NCBI GenBank assembly: GCA_016718565.1
Contig: JADKCZ010000001.1
Location: 992,001-1,056,000 of the forward strand
Direction of reading: 5' to 3'
DNA length: 64,000 bases
Source of the DNA: Anaeromyxobacter sp.
GTDB taxonomy: Bacteria > Myxococcota > Myxococcia > Myxococcales > Anaeromyxobacteraceae
Shown here: piece after piece, positions 38,369 to 47,322 of the stretch
Layout: every line of letters begins with the position of its first letter
How positions within the stretch are numbered: the stretch's first letter is position 1
Made by a program: the position numbers and the translations under genes
The notes under the pieces: model-generated
What the model saw: only the letters and a program-made list of their open reading frames with translations
Database searches by the model: none
What the model was told of the DNA's origin: nothing

Positions 38369-38595
38369 CGGCAGAGCCTGCCTCGCCCGGGGGCGGCGCG
38401 CGAACATTCCGCGGTGGCGCCCGTCCCGGGGTCCGCCGCCGGGGCGGGGGAGGTAGGTGGCGCTGGTCCGCGCTCGCACCCGACCGACCGGTGATTCCGA
38501 CCTCCGGGACCCTGCGGTGGCTTGTCCGGCGAGGTCCGGACCGGGTAGCGTTCTCGGCCGCCGGGGGGCACACGCAGTCGTCAGGGAGGCCTTGG

Positions 38596-39003
38596 ATGCA
38601 CGTCGGCTGGAACCAGTCCCTCGCCACCGGCATCGAGGAGATCGACGCCCACCAGCTCGAGCTCTTCCGCCGCGCCACCCACCTCGTGGAGGCGGCCCGC
38701 TCCCGCCGGGCGCCCGAGACGCGGGCCCACCTGGCCCGCCTCGCCGAGGTGGCGGTGGTGCTCTTCGAGACCGAGGAGCGGACCCTGCGGGAGGTCGGGG
38801 CGCCCAGCCTGGAGCGCCACGCCCTGGAGCACCGCCGCTTCCTCGACGACCTCGAGGTGGTGTCGCACGAGCTGGCGCGCCGCGGCGCCGACGCCCTGGT
38901 GGACCTCGGGGTGGCGCGCTTCGTGGCCTCCTGGCTGGAGGCGCACGTGAGCGGCACCGACCGCGACCTGGGCCAGGCGGCCGGACCCGAGGCCAGCGCC
39001 TGA
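38596..39003 (+). CDS. Bacteriohemerythrin-like protein with one iron ligand replaced
   Basis: Small cytoplasmic protein (135 residues) of the hemerythrin fold with a diiron oxygen-binding site. Expected ligands present: H19 (IDAHQLE), E60, H75, H79, H117 and D122. The family's second ligand, normally His in HFxxEE, is Leu56 here (VVLFETEE). It could therefore hold a modified metal site or act as a sensor. GGGAGG precedes the ATG at 38596. Downstream is a PilZ gene in the same direction, 64 bases away. Confidence 0.85.
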   Translation: MHVGWNQSLATGIEEIDAHQLELFRRATHLVEAARSRRAPETRAHLARLAEVAVVLFETEERTLREVGAPSLERHALEHRRFLDDLEVVSHELARRGADALVDLGVARFVASWLEAHVSGTDRDLGQAAGPEASA

Positions 39004-39067
39004 GGTCCCCTTCGAACCGCTTGCCGCCGGCCCCCGCCACCGGCGAGCATGGGCCCGAGGTGAGACC

Positions 39068-39454
39068 ATGACCAGCCAGCCCGGCCACGCCGCCATCCGG
39101 CGCTTCTCGCGCATCACCTTCCACAGCCCGGCGGTCCTGGACCTGAAGGTCCGGCGCCTCGACTGCGAGGTCCACGACGTCTCGCTCAAGGGCGCGCTGG
39201 TGGAGCTGCCGGCCGGCGCGGCGGTGAAGGCCGGCGACACCTGCGCCCTCGTCATCCGCCTCGACGCCGGGGACAGCCAGATCCGCATGGACGGCGAGGT
39301 GGCCCACGTCAACGGCCGCAAGGTGGGCGTGAAGTGCGACGAGCTGGACCTCGAGTCCATCGAGCACCTGCGCCGGCTGGTCGAGGTGAACCTCGACGAC
39401 GAGGCCGTGCTGCACCGCGAGCTGGCGGCGCTGGTGGCCGAGCGCGACTGGTAG
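39068..39454 (+). CDS. PilZ-domain protein
   Basis: Single-domain PilZ protein of 128 residues that likely binds cyclic di-GMP. The RxxxR motif RRFSR (11-15) and the DxSxxG motif DVSLKG are both present and correctly spaced. Start is supported by GAGG. Stand-alone PilZ proteins often act through a partner; proximity to the hemerythrin-like gene suggests a joint oxygen/iron signal, but this is inference. Confidence 0.9.
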   Translation: MTSQPGHAAIRRFSRITFHSPAVLDLKVRRLDCEVHDVSLKGALVELPAGAAVKAGDTCALVIRLDAGDSQIRMDGEVAHVNGRKVGVKCDELDLESIEHLRRLVEVNLDDEAVLHRELAALVAERDW

Positions 39455-39776
39455 CGGCGGGCCGCCTCCGGCGGGTCGGGGTGTCAGGTCCGGGCCGGCG
39501 CCCTGTCCACAAGGTGAGCGGCAGGCGTCCGCTCACCTGGACCCGGGAGGCCGCCGTGACGTCACTCGCCGCCGCACCGCGCCGCCACGGGCTGCCGCAC
39601 GCCGGACTCCCCCGTTGGCGTCAGCTCCTCCGCTGGCTCGAGCGCCTGCGCGCCCTGGTCCGCGCCCTCAGCGTCACCGCCCTCACCCTGCTCCTTGGGG
39701 CTGGCGCCACGACCCCTGGGTGCCCTGGACCCGGTGCGCCGGGACCCGGCGTCCTCGACCCGGCCGGGACCGGAGG
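39455..39776. other. 322-bp gap, weak coding signal
   Basis: The gap lies between PilZ and the ferritin-VIT gene. A GTG at 39556 with GGGAGG upstream opens an 86-codon frame with a signal-peptide-like segment (VTALTLLLGAGATTPG), but it runs 40 bases antisense into the VIT gene. It contains no recognisable motif, so I do not call it a gene. Confidence 0.4.
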
Positions 39777-40892
39777 CTACGTCACCGTGGCCCCGAAGGC
39801 GCGGCCGACCGCGTAGGTGATCCCGGCGGCCAGCGCCGCCAGCCCCAGCATCCGCGCCGCCGAGCGGGTGATGGAGGTCCCGGAGAGGAAGCCCACCAGG
39901 CCACCCACCCCGGCCAGCACCAGCCCGGCCAGCACCGAGGCCGCCGCCACCGCCGGCGTGCCGGAGGTGAGGAGGAAGGGGGCCAGCGGGACCAGCGCGC
40001 CCACCGAGAACATCAGGAAGGAGGAGAGCGCCGCGCCCATGGGGGAGCCCAGGTCGTCCGGGTCGAGCCCCAGCTCCTCGCGCACCAGCGTGTCGGCGGC
40101 CGCGGCCGGGTTCTTGAGCAGCCCGGCCGCCACCCGCGAGGCCTCCTCGGTGGAGAGCCCCTTCTGCTTGAAGATCAGCGCCAGCTCGGCCGCCTCCTCC
40201 TCCGGCGCCTCCTCGATCTCGCGCCGCTCCAGCTCCACCTGGCGGGTCAGGAGGTCGCGCTGCGAGGCCACCGAGCTGTACTCGCCGGCCGCCATGGAGA
40301 AGGCGCCCGCCAGCAGGCCGGCGAAGCCGGTCAGCACCACCGTGTGCGGATCCACGCCGGCGCCGGCCACCCCCAGGATGAGCGACAGGTTGGAGACCAG
40401 GCCGTCGTTCATGCCGAAGATGGCGGCGCGGATGGAGCCGGCCCGCCCGGAGGCGCCGTGCCAGCGCTCGCGCACCGCGATCAGCTCGCGCGCGCCGGTG
40501 GGCTTGTCCTTGCCCATGCCGACCAGCACCACCCGGTGGGCCCGCTCCTCGTCGGCGATGGCGGAGGCGTCGCCGCCCTGGGCGTCGTACTTGTCGGCGT
40601 CGCCGGCCTCGGCGTCCAGGATCATGGGCACCACCGCGTCGGAGCCGAGCCGGCGCCCCAGCCAGATGAGGGCCCGGACGCGCGAGGAGGGGCGGTCCGG
40701 CGGGAGGGCCACGCCCAGCTTCTCCAGCTTGCGGATCCAGATCTCGGCGTGGCGCCGCTCGGCCTCGGCCAGCTCGCGGAAGCTCTGCGCCTTGCCCTGG
40801 TCCTTCTCGTGCCTGGCCAGCCCCTCGTAGAGGGCGGCGCCGTCCCGCTCGTCCAGCAGGTTCTGCAGCCACAGGTCGGTGCGTGGTTCCAT
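39777..40892 (-). CDS. Membrane-bound ferritin-VIT1 fusion protein (MbfA-like)
   Basis: Iron/manganese transporter-type protein of 371 residues. The N-terminal about 150 residues form a ferritin-like/rubrerythrin domain (AEAERRHAEIWIRKL and ADEERAHRVVLVG, both with ExxH iron-binding motifs). The C-terminal 200 residues form a VIT-family membrane domain (FGMNDGLVSNLSLILGVAGA and AGEYSSVASQRDLL). The combination is the MbfA family, inner-membrane iron exporters. Start chosen at ATG 40892; further upstream reading adds no homologous residues. It lies near the hemerythrin-like gene. Confidence 0.88.
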   Translation of the reverse strand: MEPRTDLWLQNLLDERDGAALYEGLARHEKDQGKAQSFRELAEAERRHAEIWIRKLEKLGVALPPDRPSSRVRALIWLGRRLGSDAVVPMILDAEAGDADKYDAQGGDASAIADEERAHRVVLVGMGKDKPTGARELIAVRERWHGASGRAGSIRAAIFGMNDGLVSNLSLILGVAGAGVDPHTVVLTGFAGLLAGAFSMAAGEYSSVASQRDLLTRQVELERREIEEAPEEEAAELALIFKQKGLSTEEASRVAAGLLKNPAAAADTLVREELGLDPDDLGSPMGAALSSFLMFSVGALVPLAPFLLTSGTPAVAAASVLAGLVLAGVGGLVGFLSGTSITRSAARMLGLAALAAGITYAVGRAFGATVT

Positions 40893-41021
40893 GGCGCGGA
40901 ATGTACCCGCCCCTGGGGCCGCCCGCCCCATCCTGGCGGTGAGGTTCGGCCCCTTCGGGCCGGTAAGGATCGTGCAAGGAGGGGGGGGGCGGGCCACTCG
41001 GCCCTGTCACGGGTGGGGACG

Positions 41022-43658
41022 ATGCGACAGCTGAAGACGCGGACCAAGATCTTCCTGGGCTTCGGTGCGGCGCTGGTGGTGGCGGCCGGGTTGACGCTGT
41101 CTGCCTGGGTCGGCCTGGCCAGCCTGGGCGCCCAGCTGGAGCTTGCGACCGAGTCTCAGCTGCCTGAGGCCCGGGCCCTGGCCGGCGTCGAGTCCGGGTT
41201 CAAGGACGCCCAGCGCTTCCTCAACGCCCTCGGGCTCTCCCGCTACACCGGGGTGGTGCTGCAGTCGGAGGACTGCCGCGACTGCCACGGCGACTCCACG
41301 GTCTTCGACGAGGGCGCCGATGGCGCGCTGGCGCGGGTGGCCGCCGGGATCGAGGCGGTGGACGCCCTGCACCTCTCGGCCGCGGTGAAGGCGGCGTGGC
41401 CCACGGTGCGCACCGACGCCACGGAGTGGCTGCGCCGGGCCCGGCTGCTGCGCGCCACCCTGACCGAGCGGGCCCGCCTCACCGCCGCAGGTGGGATGGA
41501 GACGCCGGCGGGCAGGGCCGTGGAGGCGCGGCTCTGGATCGAGTGGCGCGAGCTGCACGACCTCTCGCTGCCGATGGAGCAGGCCATCGCCACGCTCCTC
41601 ACCGCGGTGGGCGCCGAGGCCGAGGCCACCCGGATCGGGGCCGACCAGGCCCGGGCGCGCCAGGGCCAGGGGCAGCTGATCGCGCTGGGGCTGGCGGCCG
41701 TCCTGCTGGTCGGCCTGGGGGTGGTCATCGGCCGCTCGCTGGAGAAGGCCATCCGCGGGCTGGTGGCGCAGACCGAGCAGCTCACCGCCGCCGCCGCCGC
41801 CGGCCGGCTCGACGTCCGGGCCGACGAGGGCTCCGTGCCCGAGGAGTTCCGGCCCATCGTGGTCGGCTTCAACGGCACCATGGCGGCGGTCTCCGCGCCG
41901 GTGGAGGCGGCGGCCCAGGCCATGGGGAGCATCGCCCAGGGCGACATCCCGGCCCGGCTCGACGCCCCCTGGCAGGGCGACTTCGCCCGCATCCGCGACG
42001 GCGTCAACGCCGTCATCGACTCGGTGTCCGGCCTGCGCGACGGGCTGGGCGCCCTGGCGGCCGGCCACGCCGCCGGCGACACCGGCGCCCGGGTGGACGA
42101 GGCGCAGTTCCAGGGGGCCTACCGGCAGCTGGCCGCCGGCGTGAACGGCTCGGTGGGGCTCTACGTGGAGCTGCTGCAGGAGATCCTGGCCATCCTCACC
42201 CGCTACGCCGAGGGCGACTTCAAGCCCGAGCTGCGCCGCCTGCCGGGAAAGCTGGTGGCCGCCAACCAGGGGCTGGACCTCCTGCGCGGCAACCTGGCCC
42301 GCTTCTCCGGCGACGTGCAAGCCCTGGCCGCCGCAGCGGTGGCCGGGCGGCTGGCCACCCGCGCCGACGCGGCGCCCTACCGGGGCGACTGGCGGTCCCT
42401 GGTGGCCGGCGTCAACGCCACCCTGGACGCCGTCACCGGGCCGCTCGGCGCGGCCGCGGCCTGCGTGGACCTGCTGGCCCGCGGCGAGGTGCCGGCCCAG
42501 TTCGCCGAGCGCTGGCCCGGCGACTTCGACACCCTGAAGGTCAACCTCAACCGCTGCATCGGCGCCATCGACGCGCTGGTGGAGGACGCCGACCAGCTGG
42601 CCGGCGCCGCCGTGGCCGGCCGGCTCACCGCCCGCGCCGACGCCGGCCGCCACCAGGGCCAGTACCGCCACGTGGTGGAGGGCGTGAACCGTACGCTCGA
42701 CGCGGTCATCGCACCGGTGGGCGAGGCCGCCCAGGTGCTGGAGCGGCTGGCCGGGCGGGACCTCACGGCCCGGGTCACCGGCCACTTCCAGGGCGACCAC
42801 GCCCGCATCACCACCTCGGTGAACGGCGCCGCCGAGGCGCTGCACGACGCCCTGGCCCAGGTGGCCGGCACGGTGGACCAGCTCAACGCCTCGGCCGGGC
42901 AGATCGCCTCCTCCAGCCAGGCGGTGGCCAGCGGCGCCTCCGAGCAGGCCTCGGCCCTCACCGAGACCACCAGCAGCCTGGAGGCCATGGGCGCCCTGAC
43001 CCGGCGCACCGCCGAGCACGCCTCCGCCGCCGACACGCTGGCCCACACGGCCCGCCGCTCGGCCGAGGACGGGGCCGGCGCCATGCAGAAGATGAGCGGC
43101 GCCATGGTGCAGGTGCGCGCCGCGGCCGAGCGCACCTCGGTGATCATCAAGGACATCAACGACATCGCCTTCCAGACCAACCTGCTGGCGCTCAACGCGG
43201 CGGTGGAGGCGGCCCGCGCCGGCGACGCCGGGCGCGGCTTCGCGGTGGTGGCCGAGGAGGTCCGCTCGCTGGCGCTGCGCAGCAAGGAGGCGGCCCAGAA
43301 GACCGAGGCGCTCATCCGCGAGTCGGTGAAGCAGGCCGAGGCGGGCGAGGAGGTGAGCCGCGAGGTGACCGTCCGCCTGGCCGAGATCGCCTCGGTGGTG
43401 GGCAAGGTCACCGAGACGGTGGCGGCCATCACCGAGGGGACCAAGGAGCAGGCCGGCGGCATCGACCAGGTGAGCCACGCCATGGGCGAGATGGACAAGG
43501 TGACCCACCAGAACGCCGCCAGCGCCGAGGAGTCCTCCTCGGCGGCCAGCGAGCTGGCCAGCCAGGCGCAGGCGCTGGAGGGGATGGTGGGGGCGTTCCA
43601 GCTCGACCGGGGCCAGGCGCCCGGGGCGAAGGGAGCGCCGCGGCGGCTGAAGGGCTGA
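41022..43658 (+). CDS. Methyl-accepting chemotaxis protein with periplasmic heme-c motif and HAMP array
   Basis: Chemoreceptor of 878 residues. It has an N-terminal membrane helix (10-30), a periplasmic sensor domain of about 180 residues, and a second membrane helix near 213-235. A cytoplasmic array of HAMP-like repeats of the form (A)AGRLxxRADxxxxxxGxxR…GVNxTLDAV follows, about 240-620. The C-terminal signalling domain has the conserved hairpin (EEVRSLALRSKEAAQKTEALI and DINDIAFQTNLLALNAAVEA). The sensor contains C85-R-D-C88-H89, a heme-c attachment motif. Similar heme-containing receptors occur in metal-reducing bacteria such as Geobacter and sense redox or oxygen. There are no adjacent che genes. 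Confidence 0.9.
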   Translation: MRQLKTRTKIFLGFGAALVVAAGLTLSAWVGLASLGAQLELATESQLPEARALAGVESGFKDAQRFLNALGLSRYTGVVLQSEDCRDCHGDSTVFDEGADGALARVAAGIEAVDALHLSAAVKAAWPTVRTDATEWLRRARLLRATLTERARLTAAGGMETPAGRAVEARLWIEWRELHDLSLPMEQAIATLLTAVGAEAEATRIGADQARARQGQGQLIALGLAAVLLVGLGVVIGRSLEKAIRGLVAQTEQLTAAAAAGRLDVRADEGSVPEEFRPIVVGFNGTMAAVSAPVEAAAQAMGSIAQGDIPARLDAPWQGDFARIRDGVNAVIDSVSGLRDGLGALAAGHAAGDTGARVDEAQFQGAYRQLAAGVNGSVGLYVELLQEILAILTRYAEGDFKPELRRLPGKLVAANQGLDLLRGNLARFSGDVQALAAAAVAGRLATRADAAPYRGDWRSLVAGVNATLDAVTGPLGAAAACVDLLARGEVPAQFAERWPGDFDTLKVNLNRCIGAIDALVEDADQLAGAAVAGRLTARADAGRHQGQYRHVVEGVNRTLDAVIAPVGEAAQVLERLAGRDLTARVTGHFQGDHARITTSVNGAAEALHDALAQVAGTVDQLNASAGQIASSSQAVASGASEQASALTETTSSLEAMGALTRRTAEHASAADTLAHTARRSAEDGAGAMQKMSGAMVQVRAAAERTSVIIKDINDIAFQTNLLALNAAVEAARAGDAGRGFAVVAEEVRSLALRSKEAAQKTEALIRESVKQAEAGEEVSREVTVRLAEIASVVGKVTETVAAITEGTKEQAGGIDQVSHAMGEMDKVTHQNAASAEESSSAASELASQAQALEGMVGAFQLDRGQAPGAKGAPRRLKG

Positions 43659-43770
43659 GGTCGAGGTCGAGGTCGCGGTCGCGGTCGCGGTCGCGGTCGA
43701 GGTCGAGGTCGCGGTCGGGATCGCGGTCGAGATCGCGGTCGGGATCGCGGTCGGGATCGCGGTCCCAGTC
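43659..43770. repeat. GGTCGN/GGATCG hexamer tract (left of REP copy 2)
   Basis: About 18 hexamers, GGTCGA then GGTCGC then GGATCG mixtures, begin directly at the chemoreceptor stop. They precede REP copy 2. Confidence 0.9.
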
Positions 43771-43785
43771 GCCGTGGTCCGCTCT

Positions 43786-43834
43786 CCCTCTCCCCCACAC
43801 CGTGGGGGAGAGGGCCGGGGTGAGGGGGCCGCCC
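43786..43834. repeat. REP-like palindrome, copy 2
   Basis: Stem CCCTCTCCCCCAC (43786-43798), loop ACC, complement 43802-43814, followed by CCGGGGTGAGGGGGCCGCCC. It is nearly identical to copy 3 and inverted relative to copy 1. Confidence 0.88.
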
Positions 43835-43917
43835 GGGATCGGGGCCGAAGTCGCTGCCGCTGCCGCGGTCCCCACGGGGTCCTGTCCCCGGCTTCGCCGC
43901 GGTGCTTGGATGGCGCC

Positions 43918-44736
43918 GTGCTCCCAGACGCCCACTACGCCTTCACCGCGCAGCTCCTCGAGCGGCTGGCCGCCGACCCCGACGTCCTCGGGCTGGTCAC
44001 GCTCGGCTCCACCTCCGGCCTGCCGCCGCTGCCCGACGCCTTCTCCGACCACGACTTCTTCGTGGTGACCCGGCCCGGGGCGCAGGAGCGGCTGCGCCGA
44101 GACCTGGGCTGGCTGCCCGACGCGGCCGGGATCGCGCTCTCCTTCCGGGAGACGGCCCACGGCCTGAAGGTGCTCTACGGCAGCGGCCACCTGGCCGAGT
44201 TCGCCGTCTTCGACCTCGACGAGCTGGCCCTGGCGCGGATCAACCGCTACACCGTGCTGCTCGACCGGGCCGACGTGGGCCCCAGGCTGGCGCAGGTGCG
44301 CCGCGCCACCGAGGCGGCGGCGCCCGGCCCGGTGGATCCCGCCTGGGAGGCCGGGCAGCTCCTCACCAACCTGGTGGTCGGCGCCGGGCGGTACGCCCGC
44401 GGCGAGCGGCTCTCCGGCCACACGCTGGTGCGGGTGGGCGCGGTGTCCCATCTCGTCACGCTGCTCCGCGCCGGCCTGTCGCCCGAGGCCGCCGGTCCGC
44501 TCGACGACCTCGACCCCGTGCGCCGCCTGGAGAAGGCCCTGCCGGCCGAGGCCGCCGAGCTCGACCGCGCGCTGGCGCTGCCCGTGCTCCAGTGCGCCCG
44601 CGCCGTGCTGGCGCTGGCCAGGCACGTCCGGCCGGAGCTCTTTCCTCCACCGGCGCTGGCGGCGGTGGAGCGGCAGCTGGCGCGCTCGGAGGCCGCGGCC
44701 GGGTCGGGCGGGTCCGGGGGCGCGGCGACCGGGTGA
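43918..44736 (+). CDS. Nucleotidyltransferase-fold-like protein
   Basis: A 272-residue protein. Residues 24-50 contain GSTSG followed by SDHDFFVV, resembling the GS…DxD metal-binding arrangement of the nucleotidyltransferase fold (as in lincosamide or kanamycin nucleotidyltransferases). The C-terminal half is helical. The start at a GTG (43918) lies just after the REP/hexamer region; upstream in-frame codons read through repeats and are unlikely to be coding. Substrate unknown. The C-terminal Gly/Ser tail is low complexity. Confidence 0.65.
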   Translation: MLPDAHYAFTAQLLERLAADPDVLGLVTLGSTSGLPPLPDAFSDHDFFVVTRPGAQERLRRDLGWLPDAAGIALSFRETAHGLKVLYGSGHLAEFAVFDLDELALARINRYTVLLDRADVGPRLAQVRRATEAAAPGPVDPAWEAGQLLTNLVVGAGRYARGERLSGHTLVRVGAVSHLVTLLRAGLSPEAAGPLDDLDPVRRLEKALPAEAAELDRALALPVLQCARAVLALARHVRPELFPPPALAAVERQLARSEAAAGSGGSGGAATG

Positions 44737-44983
44737 ATGGCGCCGCTCGCGGCGCCGTCTCCAGGCTGGCGGCGGCGGACCGCAGCCCCGGTTCGACCGG
44801 GCCCCGAAGGATCAGCCCCGCCGGGGGCGCCACGGGGGGGCAGGGAGGCGGGAGCGCCGACGGCAGGCCTGGACGACGCGCCCTCCGGCGCACCCCAATT
44901 GGACACCACGCCGTGCGTGCGATTCTTACGAGAAATGAAAAAATGTCGCCGCACCGCGCACCAGCACCGAGAGGGGAACGCCG

Positions 44984-46078
<1,095 letters not shown>

Positions 46079-46109
46079 CCACCCTCCGCGCCCACCCCGG
46101 GAGATCCCC

Positions 46110-47322
46110 ATGACCCGCCTCGCCCGCCTCCGCCTCGCTCCTCCTGGCCCTCCTGGCCCTGCCGGCGGTGGCCGCCGCCCAGGACCTGGTGGTCTGGCAC
46201 GCCTACCGCGGCGTCGAGAAGTCCGCCTTCGAGAAGGTGGCGGCCGCCTACAACGCCAGGCCGTCCACCACGGTGAAGGTCACCACGCTGGCCGTGCCCT
46301 TCGACGCCTTCGCCGACAAGATCTCGGCGGCGGTGCCGCGCGGCAAGGGGCCGGACGTCTTCATCTACGCCCAGGACCGCATGGGCGGCTGGATCGAGGC
46401 CGGCAACACGGTGGAGCCCATCGACTTCTTCGTGGACGATGCGGTCAAGGCCCGCTTCATCCCCTCCACGGTGGAGGCCCTCACCTACAAGAAGACCCTC
46501 TACGCCCTGCCGTTCAACTTCAAGGTCCTGACGCTCATCTACAACAAGAAGCTCCTGCAGCAGCCGCCCAAGACCACCGCCGAGCTGGTCACGGTGGGCA
46601 AGAAGCTCAGCAACAAGGCGGCCGGCAAGTTCGGGCTGGCATGGGCCTACGGCGACTTCTACTACGTGGCCTCGCTGCTCAACGGCTTCGGCGGCGCGGT
46701 CTTCGGGCCGGGCGCCCGGCCCACCCTGGACGCCCCGGAGAACGTCAAGGGGCTGGAGCTCCTGCAGGCCTGGTCCCGGGCCGGCTTCCTGCCGGCCGAG
46801 CCGTCGAGCGCGCTCATCACCTCGCTCTTCAACGAGGGCAAGGCGGCCATGGTCTTCAGCGGCCCCTGGTTCCTCGGCGAGGTGAGCCGGGACATCGACT
46901 ACGGCCTGGCCATGCTGCCCACCATCTCGGAGGCCGGCGGCAAGCCCATCCGCCCGTGGATGACGGTGGAGGGGGTCTTCATCTCGGCCCCCAGCAAGCA
47001 GAAGGAGGCGGCCTTCGAGTTCGTGAAGTACGTCACCGACCTCGAGGCCGGCCGGGTGATGGCGCTGGAGGGGCGGCAGACGCCGGCGGCCCGGGCCGTC
47101 TACGACGACGCGGCCGTCAAGGCCGACCCGGTGCTGGCGGCCTTCAAGCGGCAGGTGGAGGTGGCCGTGCCCATGCCCAACCTGCCCGAGATGACCATGA
47201 TGTGGTCGCCGGCCACCACCGCGCTCAACAAGGTGAACTCGGGCGCGTCGCCCAGGGAGGCGCTGGGCGTGGCGCAGAAGGCGGTGGAGAAGGACGTGGC
47301 GGGTCTCAGGAAGGCGAAGTGA
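46110..47322 (+). CDS. malE: Maltodextrin-binding protein (frame disrupted in signal peptide)
   Basis: Periplasmic solute-binding protein (MalE family, 400 residues if intact). The mature protein is clear from 46168: QDLVVWHAYRGVEKSAFEKV onward, with ALPFNFKVLTLIYNKKLL and GPWFLGEVSR, ending GLRKAK. The ATG at 46110 with GGGAG upstream starts MTRLARLRL but then runs out of frame; skipping one base at about 46137 yields LLLLALLALPAVAAAQ, a perfect signal peptide. As read, only a start at GTG 46168 without a signal peptide is possible. The stop overlaps malF (GTGA). Likely a sequence error or a real frameshift. Confidence 0.85.

Noticed and set aside
39556..39816. 86-codon gene with signal-like peptide
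   Set aside because: It is short, Pro/Gly-rich and runs antisense into the ferritin-VIT gene; only the ribosome binding site supports it.
41007..43508. 833-codon open frame antisense to the chemoreceptor
   Set aside because: Low-complexity Gly/His/Leu/Arg product; the sense strand carries the chemotaxis signalling domain.
44890..44945. Sigma-70 promoter for malK
   Set aside because: TTGGAC is plausible as -35, but no acceptable -10 is found at 16-18 bases.
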